Origin: Verrucomicrobiales bacterium
Lineage (GTDB): Bacteria > Verrucomicrobiota > Verrucomicrobiia > Verrucomicrobiales > DEV007
Assembly: GCA_029210205.1 (NCBI GenBank)
Contig: JARGOD010000023.1
Coordinates: 1-58,071, forward strand
Length of the DNA stretch: 58,071 bases
Direction: 5' to 3'
The notes under the pieces are model-generated. The model did not search any database. It saw only the letters and a program-made list of their open reading frames with translations, and was not told the DNA's origin. Made by a program: the position numbers and the translations under genes. Positions 42,071 to 51,996 of this stretch are shown here, piece after piece. The first letter of the stretch is position 1. Every line of letters begins with the position of its first letter.

Positions 42071-42150
42071 GAATGTTCAACATCGAACGCCCAACGTTAA
42101 AGTGGGCAACTTAGAATGTTGAGAGTTTAACGTTGGAAGTTGAAAGTTCG
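42071..42150. repeat. AACGTTGG-type inverted repeat cluster
   Basis: Between alginate lyase and the GH3 gene. CCAACGTTAAA (42091-42101) and TTTAACGTTGG (42126-42136) form a perfect 11-bp inverted repeat, nested inside TCAACAT (42077-42083) and ATGTTGA (42116-42122). Short CAAC/GTTG units recur throughout. This is a different repeat type from the REP hairpins. Confidence 0.55.
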
Positions 42151-42175
42151 GGGCACCGCGCCGTATCTTCCGCGC

Positions 42176-43285
42176 ATGAATAGCAGCGTTCCTCTTGGCC
42201 AACTTTTACTGACCGGTGTTCCGGGAAAAGAACTCGATCCCGAGACGGCGAGGCGTTTTAAAAAGCTCCAGCCGGGTGGTTTTATCCTGTTCGGTCGAAA
42301 CATCGAGTCGCCGGAGCAATTACGGAAGCTTATCGATGATCTGCGAGATCTCAGTGATATCGAGCCATTCATTACGATCGATCAGGAGGGCGGCCGCGTT
42401 TCGCGTCTGAGATTGATCGGCAGCGAGCCGCCGAACGCGCAGCAGCTTCGGGAGAAGGGTGATCTCAAACTGATCAAAAAGCATGGTCGGCTGACGGGAC
42501 AAATCCTCCGAATGTTCGGCTTCAATCTTGATCTCTGCCCGGTTCTCGATCTTTCATTCGATGATGAAGCGGACAATTCTTTGAAGGGGCGCTGCTGGGG
42601 CAAGACGACTGATGAGGTCATTAAGAATGCTTCGGCCTTCAATGCTGAAATGCGACGCGAGGGTGTCCTCAGTTCCGGAAAGCATTTCCCCGGTTATGCG
42701 TCGGCGGAATGCGATCCCCACCACGAGCTTCCGATCATTAACAAAACCTTGGAGGAAATGGAGGAAATCGAGCTGCGCCCTTTCCGCGCCCTTCTTCCTG
42801 ATCTGGATAGCATCATGACCTGCCACTCGCACTATCCCTGTTGGGATGCGGACCGCCCCCGCTGGCCGGCATCGCTTTCGAAAAATATTATCGGGCAGTT
42901 TCTACGGAACCAGCTCGCGTATGATGGCCTCGTCATGACCGACGATCTCGACATGGGGGCGATCCTCAATGAGGTCACCTTTGAAGAAACGATCACCGCC
43001 TGCATTGAGGCAGGGAACGATCTTGCGATGATTTGTCACCGCGTCGAACTCGTCGAGCAGGCTGCGGAAGTCATGAAGACGCTTCCTCATCCGATTGTTG
43101 ATGATGCGCTGCGGCACATCGAGAAGACAAAAAAGAAAATGAAACCGCCATACGAATGGTCGTTGGAGCGTTTTCAGGAGATCGACAGCCAAATCTGGGA
43201 TTTGCGTGTCGAAACTCTTGGTGAAGAAAAAGCGAAAGAACTTTCAGTGGAAGATGGAAAACGCTCTCCAGTGGAGCTCTACTGA
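42176..43285 (+). CDS. nagZ: beta-N-acetylhexosaminidase-like glycoside hydrolase family 3 enzyme
   Basis: Cytoplasmic GH3 enzyme, 369 residues from the ATG at 42176 (MNSSVPLGQLLLTGVPG). NagZ-type motifs are visible: GGFILFGRNIESPEQLRKLI, FITIDQEGGRVSRLR, the signature KHFPGYASAECDPHHELP (KHFPGH.G..D.H..P in the family; here Tyr and Ala vary in the middle) and VMTDDLDMGAI, whose Asp is the nucleophile. It would remove N-acetylglucosamine from cell-wall muropeptides in recycling. No signal peptide. The C-terminal 40 residues are longer than usual. A related GH3 activity cannot be fully excluded. Confidence 0.85.
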   Translation: MNSSVPLGQLLLTGVPGKELDPETARRFKKLQPGGFILFGRNIESPEQLRKLIDDLRDLSDIEPFITIDQEGGRVSRLRLIGSEPPNAQQLREKGDLKLIKKHGRLTGQILRMFGFNLDLCPVLDLSFDDEADNSLKGRCWGKTTDEVIKNASAFNAEMRREGVLSSGKHFPGYASAECDPHHELPIINKTLEEMEEIELRPFRALLPDLDSIMTCHSHYPCWDADRPRWPASLSKNIIGQFLRNQLAYDGLVMTDDLDMGAILNEVTFEETITACIEAGNDLAMICHRVELVEQAAEVMKTLPHPIVDDALRHIEKTKKKMKPPYEWSLERFQEIDSQIWDLRVETLGEEKAKELSVEDGKRSPVELY

Positions 43286-43288
43286 AAT

Positions 43289-43960
43289 TCACTCCCAGGC
43301 GGTCCCCTTGGCTTCCGGGGCCTTGGTTTCTTTCTCCTTCATGACGAGGAGGAACGCGATGAAGCAAGCAAACGCGACGAGAACCGCCACGGCGAGGTGA
43401 CCGTTTAGCATCATCCAGTTGAATGCTGCGTGGTAAAATGACGCCAGGATAAGTCCGAGTAACGGTAGAAGGATTCTTCCCGGCATTCGTCTCCGTTGAG
43501 CCATCGTGAGGGCATATCCTGTGAGACCGGTTGCGACTCCGTGCATGAGGCAGGTGGAAAATGAGCGGATGACCATGAGTGCTCTGGAGTCTTCTCCCAC
43601 TCCTGAATCGAATTTAATCAGGTAAATTAAATTCTCCTCGACCGCAAATCCGATTCCAGAGGCCAAACCAAGGATATAGAAAAAAGGGACAAATGATCGC
43701 TTTGCGAACATCGCCATCAGAAAAACAGGAATAGGTTTGATCAATTCCTCAAGGGGTGGACCGACAAAGACCGCCGTCTGTTCGAGACCGCCAGTGATCC
43801 CAAGCACTGCGTAAAGAGGCGATGAGACAAGGTGAACCACGAGGAATGAGACCATTCCCCAGCAAAAACAGCTGATGACTGCCCGGCTGTGCCGCAAGAG
43901 TCCCAGCATCAGAATCATGGGAACAAAAGTCCCGATGAATACCGCCTCAACCATGTCCAA
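43289..43960 (-). CDS. PrsW-family intramembrane metalloprotease
   Basis: Polytopic inner membrane protein, 223 residues with about seven helices. PrsW motifs: VGPPLEELIKPIPVF (the EE motif), LASGIGFAVEENLIYLI (EExxxY), CLMHGVATGLTGYAL (HxxxG-like) and FYHAAFNWMM. PrsW family proteases cut membrane-bound anti-sigma factors or process other membrane proteins. No anti-sigma gene lies next to it. It is convergent with the GH3 gene (3-base gap) and divergent from a broken outer membrane protein gene. Confidence 0.85.
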   Translation of the reverse strand: MDMVEAVFIGTFVPMILMLGLLRHSRAVISCFCWGMVSFLVVHLVSSPLYAVLGITGGLEQTAVFVGPPLEELIKPIPVFLMAMFAKRSFVPFFYILGLASGIGFAVEENLIYLIKFDSGVGEDSRALMVIRSFSTCLMHGVATGLTGYALTMAQRRRMPGRILLPLLGLILASFYHAAFNWMMLNGHLAVAVLVAFACFIAFLLVMKEKETKAPEAKGTAWE

Positions 43961-44019
43961 AAAGGTAGCGCAAATTTTTGTTTTCCGGATTCCGGATCTG
44001 ATCGTATAGATCCACTACG

Positions 44020-44938
44020 ATGTTAAAACTAGCCTTAGCCTTTAGCTTAGCCACTGTTTTTGTTCTATCATCCGCTGAAGCAGGTGAGTTCAAATCCGGA
44101 TCATCTTCTAATGGTGATCGGACTGAAGAGTCTTTCATTCCAAATTTTGCAATCGGGGGCAGTTACCTTAGCTGGACCGGGGACTCAGATTTTTCGAACG
44201 GAGGCGGTTCAGTCTCTCAATATGAATTTGGGGTGGAGGCTAATGCCCCGATCCTGATGCGGGAGGGATTTCGCCTCACCGCCGGTGTGAAGTATCGCTA
44301 CAACCAGCTCGATTTTACGGCCGCCCCATTTCCACTCGGGAACAACACTTTTGATCTTCATCGTGTCGATGTGCCGTTCAACATTTGGAAGGATATCAAC
44401 CGAAAGTGGAAAATGTGGATTCGACTGCAGCCCGGCTGGTATTCGGATTTTGAAACGATGACTTCGGACGATTTTATTCTGACCTCGCTCGCTCTCTTGT
44501 CCTACCAGCTCAATCAATCAACCAAAGTAGCTGTCGGAGCTTTTTATTCACGCGATTTGGGCGAGGAAAGAGTTCTTCCTGCTATCGGGGTTATCTTCGA
44601 GCCCGATCCACACTGGTCTCTCGCGCTGACTTTCCCCCGGTGTTGAACTGGCCTATGCTCCGGCGGATGACTGGTTGTTCACAGGGCGCGCCGTCCTGAG
44701 TGGGGCTGGATGGAATATCACCGATCCAGCAGGAGGAGTTCAAGACGTGGATTTGAACTACAAAAGTGTTCGAGTCGGAGTTGGAGCTGAGCATAACTTC
44801 AGCGGTCCCTGGTGGGCCTATCTTGATGCGGGTGTGCAGTTGGCGCAGGAGATTGAGATTGAAGCTGCGAATTATAACTTCCAGCAGGACCTTGATACGG
44901 CAGCCTTTGCCACTGGTGGTGTCAGGCTTCGATTCTAG
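44020..44938 (+). pseudogene. outer membrane beta-barrel protein with a one-base frameshift
   Basis: Secreted barrel protein with signal peptide (MLKLALAFSLATVFVLSSAEA) and amphipathic strands (RLTAGVKYRYNQLDF, KWKMWIRLQPGWYSDFE, SVRVGVGAEHNF and a final FATGGVRLRF, the terminal Phe as in barrels). The frame breaks at a run of five C at 44634-44638, giving a stop after 208 codons. Removing one C restores FPGVELAYAPADDWLFTGRAVLSGAGWN and the frame runs on to the natural end at 44938, so the repaired product has 305 residues. This can be a pseudogene, phase variation in a C-tract, or a sequencing error in a homopolymer. Family unknown. Confidence 0.75.
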
Positions 44939-45070
44939 GTGTTTCTCCGATCTCACTCTCAGGACTTACAATGACCCAGAACGGGTAAACAATCCGTCAG
45001 GATTAGATTGTTACGCACAGGGATCCAATCACTTTTCTCCGTGAGAGACGCCGGACCTAAGGAGGGAGGG

Positions 45071-45094
45071 TGATTCACCTAACCTGGTGAATCA
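45071..45094. terminator. perfect hairpin downstream of the barrel gene
   Basis: TGATTCACC pairs perfectly with GGTGAATCA over a 6-base TAACCT loop. It lies between two convergent genes. No T-run follows on either strand, so it could be an atypical terminator or an operator-like palindrome. Confidence 0.45.
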
Positions 45095-45127
45095 GATCAG
45101 AGGCTCGAACGGTTTAGAAAGCGCCGT

Positions 45128-45802
45128 TCAAAGGCCTTGCCTATCGGCATATACATTAGGACTGAGCATCTTTTTGACGTCATCCATTGTCATGCCGACG
45201 TTGGAGCGGTATCCGGCCTTTTGGACCGTTCCTTGTGCGACAGCAGCGTTGGGAATGATGCTTTCATCGTAGACCTTATTGGCAAAAGGAGATTCCTTCT
45301 TCGAATTTTGGGCTGTTTTCTCGGCAAACTTCTGAAACTGACTGGAGTCTTTTGTTTTCGTTTGGAATAGTTTGCGACCCCGATTGAATTGCGAGCGTGA
45401 GGAATCTGACTCGGCTGCGGCCTGATTGAAATTCTGAGGATCGCGCGTGTTTCGAAACTCCTGAACTTTAAGATACTCCGGCGTCTTAAACTCTTTCCGG
45501 GAAAGCTTCTTGTCAGCGAATTTTGACATTTTGGTCTCAACTTTCCCATCAAAACCTCGCGGGGTACTGTCAGCATAGAGGTTCGGCTTATCCGCGACGA
45601 GGACACCGTCATCTCCGACGGAATATCCCTTTTCAGCAAACTTTTTCCTTATCTCATCCTCATCGCTTTCGTCGGCGAAAGAGACCGTGGATTTCTTAAC
45701 CGTGACAGTCCGAGTTGAACACTGGCATAAGAAAACAAGGGCGAAGACGGAGAGGAGACCTCTCGTTGCCGCAGTTACAGCTTGATGGCGGGGGATTACC
45801 AT
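45128..45802 (-). CDS. lipoprotein coupled to the giant TPR protein
   Basis: A 224-residue predicted lipoprotein of unknown function. The signal region ends in a lipobox (GLLSVFALVFLCQC, Cys about residue 28). The mature part is charged and repeats short Lys/Ser-rich stretches (KKLSRKEFKTPEYLKVQEFRNTRDPQNFNQAA). Its ATG (45802) overlaps the stop of the TPR gene in the sequence ATGGTAA, so ribosomes finishing the TPR gene can restart here; the two products probably work together at the outer membrane. No recognised domain. Confidence 0.7.
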   Translation of the reverse strand: MVIPRHQAVTAATRGLLSVFALVFLCQCSTRTVTVKKSTVSFADESDEDEIRKKFAEKGYSVGDDGVLVADKPNLYADSTPRGFDGKVETKMSKFADKKLSRKEFKTPEYLKVQEFRNTRDPQNFNQAAAESDSSRSQFNRGRKLFQTKTKDSSQFQKFAEKTAQNSKKESPFANKVYDESIIPNAAVAQGTVQKAGYRSNVGMTMDDVKKMLSPNVYADRQGL

Positions 45803-48800
45803 GAGTCGCTATATTCGACCATTTCACGCCCTTCGGCAAGCGCATTGCTCCAATCGCGAAGGAGGGCAAGCCGCCCGGTGCTGAGATCAACGTGGGAAAG
45901 TCGCTCTTCCCATTCATTCAGTTTTCCCCATTTGTCGTAGAGTTTCATCAAGAGCCTGAGATCCACTCGGATTGTTTTCTGAACGACTCGTTTCATGATG
46001 TTTTCCGCGTGTGCGAACTGCTCTTCCTCGATCAAAAACGAAACATACTCTTCAAGAAAAGCCTGATGATTCCAAAGATAGCTGCCGGCAAAGTCATGGT
46101 AGCGATCAAAAAGTCTCGCGGCGAGATCACGTTCTCCAAGGCGTGCAAGAAGGCCGGGAAGGCGGTATCGCACGTTCAAGGTAGGAAACCACGAATCGAG
46201 CCCGGTTTGATGAAACAAGTCAGATTGAGCTTCCTGCATGAGTGTTTGATGCACTTCAAGAAGTCGATCGTGGTCGCTGATGCGATGAAAGAACAGGATT
46301 TGCCGCACCGGTTCGTGGGAGAAGAATTTAGTTCCGGCTAACGATGATGAATCGACCCACTTCCGTGCAACAGAGATACCGAGCTCACCAAATGCGGGCA
46401 GAGTTTCGAGAATTTGGAGGCGAATCCTGCCGGTGGTATCAGTGAGCAAAATGGTGGCATCTCGTTCGAAGTCCCCTCCGAAATATGCTCTCAGCAACTC
46501 TTTGAGCCACGCTGACGAGTCAGTTGAGGGAACGCTTTGAAATAAAGCGGCCCAATTTCCAGGGGCGATTTCCTGCCTCACAACCCACTCGACGAAGTGA
46601 GCGGCATTCGACCAGGGGATGGAGTTCTCGCCGGCATTATTTTCCATCTCGTATTCGAAATCTTGAAAATAGGACTCCCAATCCCCTGACAAGTCTTGTG
46701 GACTTAGGCCAAGCTCGGTTTTGAGCCAGATCAGCTGAGAGGAAATTGAGGAGCGATGGACCCGGTTTGAAGTGGTGCGGCGGAGGAGTTTCAGGATGCC
46801 CAGTGCCTCTTCCGTTGCCCCGGAGCGGAATGCCGCTTCGGCAAGCTCTCTCGTCAGCGAGACCGGGTGATTCTCGAGGCTTTCCTGAGCGAGTTCTACG
46901 ACAGCCTCCGGGTATTTCCATTCGAGCTTTTCGTGTAGTTCAGCCGAGCGAAGAAGAGCTTTTCGGTCATATCCCGGCTCGGAGCCGTCCCGTTGCATCG
47001 CATCAATCCATTTGAGCGCTTCCGCGGGCCGGCCTTTCGACTCGAGAACCGTTGCCCCGAGGAGGAGTTGCGGAGTGGTGATTGATCCTTCATTCCTGAA
47101 ATGAGTTAGAAGACGGAGCAGTGCATCGTCACGGCCCATGAGCCGGTAGGCTTCGACAAGAGCTGCTTGATAAGGCAGATGTGCACGACTCGAAACTGGC
47201 GGGGCTCCTTTCGCACCACTTGGGGTGCGACCTAGAGAGATGAGCCGCTCAAGGTCCCGGTTCATGAGCAGGAAGAGAGCGTGCTGTTCGGCAAGATACT
47301 CTGCTGTGAGCCCCGGAGGAGCGGGAAACTCACGAGCATTGATCTGGTTAATTACCTTCAAAGCAGGCGCCGGTTCGAGTGCTTCGAGGCATGATTCGAA
47401 GACTCCCTGGAGCGGAGCGTAGTCGCGGCTGAGCCTGGTCGCTTCAATCAAATAAACCGGAATTGCTTCGCGGTGAAATCCGCGGTTACCAAGTGCGCGA
47501 GCGAGCTCCAGTCCACTGTCCGGTTCGAGGAAGAGCCGGTGCATTTCATCAACGAGAGACTGCCTTTCCGCAAATCCTAGCCATTCGATCCCAAGGAGTT
47601 TACGGTCGATTTCATACTGCTCAAATTCAGCGATGACCGTTTCATCGATGGGAGCGGTCCGGTGAGTGCCATGGAAGGCGGTGAGAACAGCGTCTCTGTT
47701 GTTCTCAGAAATAGGTATGCGGCCCATGTAAAATTCGAGCACCTGACGCATACGCTGCCAGCTTTGGCTCTGATCGTGACGAACTTGATCAGGATCTGGA
47801 TGGGCAGGGCGAATGTCGTCGAGCTGTCTCTGCACAAGGCGTCCAATCGCATCGATTGCGGGATCAAACTCCCGACCGGCAAGATGGATCAGAGTTTCGC
47901 GCTCAAGCCTGTCTGACTGGTTCAGGAATCCTCCCGGGTCGGGCTGTTGCTCCAGCGAACGGAGGAATTTCCTTCGGGCCGTATCATCTTCGAGCACACT
48001 GAGTTTTTCCGTCAGGGCGAGGAGAAACTGACTGGACGCACCCGAGCCCGAGCGGGCTCTCATATTCTCAAGCGATTGGTCAAGAATACGCTCGCGATCC
48101 TCCGGATGTCCCGCCCAACCGGCGACTTGAGATAGTGCCACGAGAAAGCTTCCGTGTTTGGCGAGAGCTTCATCAGAAAACCTTCGTCCGACTTCGTAGG
48201 CCAAGTCAAAGTCGCCAGCCGCCCGCAGCTCAGAAAACAAGTGCGTCGCGACGGTGCCGGGAACTTCAACGAGAGTCAGGGTGTCGAGAAGGAAGTCGAC
48301 ATCTCGAAGCGGTTCAAGCGGGGCGTCTTTGAGGAGTAGCAGGCTCGCCATCGTGACATACCATGAGCGCGGTGGCTGAGGGTTGTCTCGTTCATTTTTA
48401 CCGGAGCCTAACCACTTGAGGAGATCTCCTGTGCTTCCAGCAAGAAGATAGCAATAGGCCTGAGTGAGAATCTCGTAGTGGCCTTCGGGTGCGGGCAGTT
48501 CCCTGAGGAGGAGGCCGAAGGCATGGTGGTTCTCGGCGTGCCGCGTTGCCCAAAGCCGGTCGATCAGCGGAATTGAAGGATCGAGCCAGCTGCGCAGCCA
48601 CTCGCCTGCTTTGCCTTCTCTGGCGGCAAGAGCTCCTGCCTCCTCAAGGGCACGAAGTCTGACTAAATGGGGAGCAGAAGGTTGGAATTGAAATTCCGGA
48701 TGAGGATCCTGCAAGGCTTCAGCGATGTCATCCTGCATGTCCCCACCCAGGAAAGGATAGGATTCCACCGTAAAAATAAAGGGGTCTAATTCTACTCCCG

Positions 48801-51800
48801 GGTCACTGCGGTCTTCTCTCGAAAGGTTGGCGACTCTCAGGAGTGGGAGCGCTCCTTTTTCAAAACCGGGAGGATATGCTTCCGTCGAAGTGTCTTTAAG
48901 GATGGATTCAAAAACCTCAGAGGCTTTCTCATCTTCCCCCCGGTCGAGAAAAATGAGGCCCAATTGAAGTCGCGTTTTGAGATCCCATGCCTTGAGTTCC
49001 GCGGTCTTTGCGAGGGCACGCGAAGCGGCTTCCCACTGGCCATCGGCTAGATAGTGCTCAGTGAGTTCATTGAGGAATTCAGGATCACGTCCGAATCGAC
49101 TTTCGAGTCGCGAGCGGAGTCGATCTGCTTCACTGACCCGGAGGTCTTTCTCGAGCATTTCGATCAAAGTGAGCCAGTTTTCAAGGTGCTCTCCTCCTTC
49201 CCGGGCGAGGAGTTGACGGCGATAGTAAATAGCCGAGTCGAGGTCTCCGAGCTGGTCGGCAAGTTGACCAAGCTCATTCAATAGTCCCTCTTCCTGGCCT
49301 GACATATAATAAGCCCGCTTCATTGCTTCAAAGGCCTCGTCCTCGTTTCCGGCAGCCTTGTGGATTCGGGCTAGAGCCTCTGGATAAAAACGGTCGAAGG
49401 GACTTTGCTGTGCGAGCTCCCGATATTTCACAAGCAGCCAGTCGAGGAGAAAGTGAGACCGGGCGGTTGTTAGTTGCGTGTCGAGTTGCTTGCGTCGTTG
49501 AATCGCATCGGTCTCCTTTTCCACGAGGGCAAGTTGTGCCTCGAGAGCGCCCTCTGGATTCCCGGTTTCAATCAGTGTCGTCGAAAGTTGCTTCACGATG
49601 CGTCTCTTTTCGAAGACATTGGCTTCGCGGTAAGCTTTCTCCCAGACTTCGATTTGGCGCGTGGAACTGCCCTGACGTTGGTAGACCTTCGCGAGAGTAT
49701 TCAGAGTGTTGAGCGACGCATCAGGTTTCGCGGCGATCCTCTTCAGCTCGCGAATCGCCTCGTCTTCGAAGCCGAGCTCAAAACGCATTTCAGCTCGTTT
49801 CTGGAGATACTCGTCCCCATTGCCCGGATCAATTTCAGCCAGAGTCGTGAGGTGCCGGACCATGAGCGTCGGACGCTCATTTTGAACCGCCAGTTCGAGA
49901 AGCATTTTTTCGACTTCCAGGATTGGCTTGCCGGCTTCCTCAGTCGCCTTGGTCAGTTGTTCGTAGCATTCCTGATTGTCCTGTATCTTCAGGGCCCACC
50001 AGGCAGCGCGGTATCGATGGGCAGTTGTCGGTTCCCTTTTTGCGGTTTTCTTGATCGCTTCGTAATAGTCGAGAAGCTCGGCGGGGGGAGGTTCGTCTCC
50101 CGATCGACCGATTTGAGAAGCAGCTGCGGCAAGCCTCCGATATTGAGCGAGACTCTGGATACGACCGTTCTGGAGTACACTTCCATCGCTCGTCATCTGA
50201 GCTTCGGTCGAGAAATGACCACGCATCAAACTGAACAGGCGTTGATCGAGATCAGCCCGATCGCCGAAGTCTTCCTCCTTCTGCCAGATTGATTCGAGCA
50301 ATGCGATAGCCTTTTCAATTTGGCCCGACTCGACGAGAAGATCGGCACGGGCCGTTAGGTAATCCTGTTTGTCGGGAGTCAGCTCAATCGCCTCTTCGAT
50401 GTGGGAGAGGGCACGCTTCACTTGATCCAATTCCCGCAAGACAACCGCGACTTGGTAGAGTCTTCGCGAGCGCTCGATAGTGCTCTCTCCGGCGTCCTCA
50501 ACGAAGCTGTCGAGAGCCTCCAATGCCTGCTTTGTCCTGCCTCGTTCATTCAGGAATCGTGCCAGATCCGCAGGGGCGGAGGCTCCATTGGTCGAGGCAA
50601 CTGCATCGTCGAAAGATTCACGAAGAAGTTTTTCGACGAGTGCATCGAGATAATTTTCGCGGGCGAAAGCAACAATCTCGCCGATTTCATCTTTGTCCGG
50701 GGACTGCGCCTCGATGTAGTCCTCGACGATCTCGCGCGCGAGAATCCGGTCTTCGTCGTTCAATGCGATTTGCGCTCGCAAGAGGATTAGATGGAGTGGA
50801 ACCGATGACTGATCTCTCAGGGCTGTCTCAAGCGTTTCAGCGGCCTGCTCATAGCGGTCATTGCGCATCTGAATGCGAGTGAGGCGAAGCCGGTAATCAA
50901 GATCGGAGGGTAGCAGCGCCACTAGCTTTTCGGTTGCCTTTTCCTCATTCCCCGGGTTGGCCGTGAGCCGGTAAAATTCTGCGAGATTGAAAAGTGATTG
51001 CTCTGTCGGGTTCTCGTTCTGCGCCCGGTCGGACAGGATTAACTCCAAATCCGGCAATCGTTCGAAGCGCTCGTGAATCTGGACCAGTTGCGAAAAGAGA
51101 GCAGCGTAGTCGTGGTTTTTAAAATGGAGAAGGGAAAGGCCTCGTGTCGCCGATGCGACAGCTCCGTCGAAGTCGCTGATGAATTCATAAAGGGTGGTGA
51201 GTTCGAGGAGCGCATCGAGTTGCTCCCGTGGAGTTCCGGATTCAGCGAGAGAGGTCAGAATTTCGATAGCGGTTTCGGTTTCCCCGGCTTCAAGAAGTTG
51301 GCTCACGATTCGTTTTCTCAGCGAATCGTTCTCCGGATAGGCTTGGAGAACAGATTTCCAAATCGCCAGAGCCTCGTCTGACTGGTCACGCATTCGATGG
51401 AGAACGGCAGCCCGGAGGCGAAAAGCGACTCCATCATCCGCAGTGACAGGAACGACTTCAGCGAGCTTTGTGTAGAGTGAAAGAGCTTTGCTGGAGCGCT
51501 CCTGCAGGTCGGCAATTTCTGCTGAAGCTCGAAGGGCATGGGGATTTTGAGGATTAAGGTCGAGGACCTTGCCGTAGGCCTCGCGTGCTTCATCAACCTG
51601 ATCGTTCTTCCGCAGTAGATGGGCGTGGATGAGAGTTGGAACGAGTTCTTCTGAAGTCGCGGCTTTTGCGATGTATTCAAGAAGAAGGGAAGTCTGATCC
51701 TTCTTCTCGTAGAGTTCCCAGAGCAGATTGAGAACTTTGCCGTATGCGGTTTCCCCCTGAAGCAATTTCAAGTAGTGATTCGCAAGCCGGGTGTCAGTTT

Positions 51801-51918
51801 CGGTCCAGGGTGAAGCCGTGGATCGCTCGGACGCATCTTGCGCAAAAACACCGGAAAGCCCGATCGCCAAAAGCAGCGCGGTGACCCGAAGTAGTTGACT
51901 GGAAATGAGAGTCTTCAA
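45796..51918 (-). CDS. giant exported tetratricopeptide repeat protein (2040 residues)
   Basis: One of the largest genes in the window. A signal peptide (RVTALLLAIGLSGVFAQ) sends it to the periplasm or outer membrane. The rest is almost entirely helical TPR-like repeats, with classic units such as VDEAREAYGKVLDLNPQNPHALRASAEIADLQERSSKALSLYTKLAEVVP near the N-terminus, RALSHIEEAIELTPDKQDYLTARADLLVESGQIEKAIALLESIWQ and many degenerate copies later. There is no enzymatic domain. It presumably is a scaffold for a large envelope assembly, possibly an exporter. The stop is followed at once by the coupled lipoprotein gene. Its upstream end is 78 bases from the divergent PhzF gene. Confidence 0.85.
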   Translation of the reverse strand: MKTLISSQLLRVTALLLAIGLSGVFAQDASERSTASPWTETDTRLANHYLKLLQGETAYGKVLNLLWELYEKKDQTSLLLEYIAKAATSEELVPTLIHAHLLRKNDQVDEAREAYGKVLDLNPQNPHALRASAEIADLQERSSKALSLYTKLAEVVPVTADDGVAFRLRAAVLHRMRDQSDEALAIWKSVLQAYPENDSLRKRIVSQLLEAGETETAIEILTSLAESGTPREQLDALLELTTLYEFISDFDGAVASATRGLSLLHFKNHDYAALFSQLVQIHERFERLPDLELILSDRAQNENPTEQSLFNLAEFYRLTANPGNEEKATEKLVALLPSDLDYRLRLTRIQMRNDRYEQAAETLETALRDQSSVPLHLILLRAQIALNDEDRILAREIVEDYIEAQSPDKDEIGEIVAFARENYLDALVEKLLRESFDDAVASTNGASAPADLARFLNERGRTKQALEALDSFVEDAGESTIERSRRLYQVAVVLRELDQVKRALSHIEEAIELTPDKQDYLTARADLLVESGQIEKAIALLESIWQKEEDFGDRADLDQRLFSLMRGHFSTEAQMTSDGSVLQNGRIQSLAQYRRLAAAASQIGRSGDEPPPAELLDYYEAIKKTAKREPTTAHRYRAAWWALKIQDNQECYEQLTKATEEAGKPILEVEKMLLELAVQNERPTLMVRHLTTLAEIDPGNGDEYLQKRAEMRFELGFEDEAIRELKRIAAKPDASLNTLNTLAKVYQRQGSSTRQIEVWEKAYREANVFEKRRIVKQLSTTLIETGNPEGALEAQLALVEKETDAIQRRKQLDTQLTTARSHFLLDWLLVKYRELAQQSPFDRFYPEALARIHKAAGNEDEAFEAMKRAYYMSGQEEGLLNELGQLADQLGDLDSAIYYRRQLLAREGGEHLENWLTLIEMLEKDLRVSEADRLRSRLESRFGRDPEFLNELTEHYLADGQWEAASRALAKTAELKAWDLKTRLQLGLIFLDRGEDEKASEVFESILKDTSTEAYPPGFEKGALPLLRVANLSREDRSDPGVELDPFIFTVESYPFLGGDMQDDIAEALQDPHPEFQFQPSAPHLVRLRALEEAGALAAREGKAGEWLRSWLDPSIPLIDRLWATRHAENHHAFGLLLRELPAPEGHYEILTQAYCYLLAGSTGDLLKWLGSGKNERDNPQPPRSWYVTMASLLLLKDAPLEPLRDVDFLLDTLTLVEVPGTVATHLFSELRAAGDFDLAYEVGRRFSDEALAKHGSFLVALSQVAGWAGHPEDRERILDQSLENMRARSGSGASSQFLLALTEKLSVLEDDTARRKFLRSLEQQPDPGGFLNQSDRLERETLIHLAGREFDPAIDAIGRLVQRQLDDIRPAHPDPDQVRHDQSQSWQRMRQVLEFYMGRIPISENNRDAVLTAFHGTHRTAPIDETVIAEFEQYEIDRKLLGIEWLGFAERQSLVDEMHRLFLEPDSGLELARALGNRGFHREAIPVYLIEATRLSRDYAPLQGVFESCLEALEPAPALKVINQINAREFPAPPGLTAEYLAEQHALFLLMNRDLERLISLGRTPSGAKGAPPVSSRAHLPYQAALVEAYRLMGRDDALLRLLTHFRNEGSITTPQLLLGATVLESKGRPAEALKWIDAMQRDGSEPGYDRKALLRSAELHEKLEWKYPEAVVELAQESLENHPVSLTRELAEAAFRSGATEEALGILKLLRRTTSNRVHRSSISSQLIWLKTELGLSPQDLSGDWESYFQDFEYEMENNAGENSIPWSNAAHFVEWVVRQEIAPGNWAALFQSVPSTDSSAWLKELLRAYFGGDFERDATILLTDTTGRIRLQILETLPAFGELGISVARKWVDSSSLAGTKFFSHEPVRQILFFHRISDHDRLLEVHQTLMQEAQSDLFHQTGLDSWFPTLNVRYRLPGLLARLGERDLAARLFDRYHDFAGSYLWNHQAFLEEYVSFLIEEEQFAHAENIMKRVVQKTIRVDLRLLMKLYDKWGKLNEWEERLSHVDLSTGRLALLRDWSNALAEGREMVEYSDSW

Positions 51919-51996
51919 TAGTCAACGGGAGAGAGGGCAAACCCGAACGCAACGTTAGGCGACCCCTCCGATGACGTCAAATCTCCCCGCACCTCG

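Noticed and set aside
49474-50292. 272-codon plus-strand ORF inside the giant TPR gene
   Set aside because: Lies fully antisense to a convincing TPR coding sequence and shows only shadow composition with no domain.
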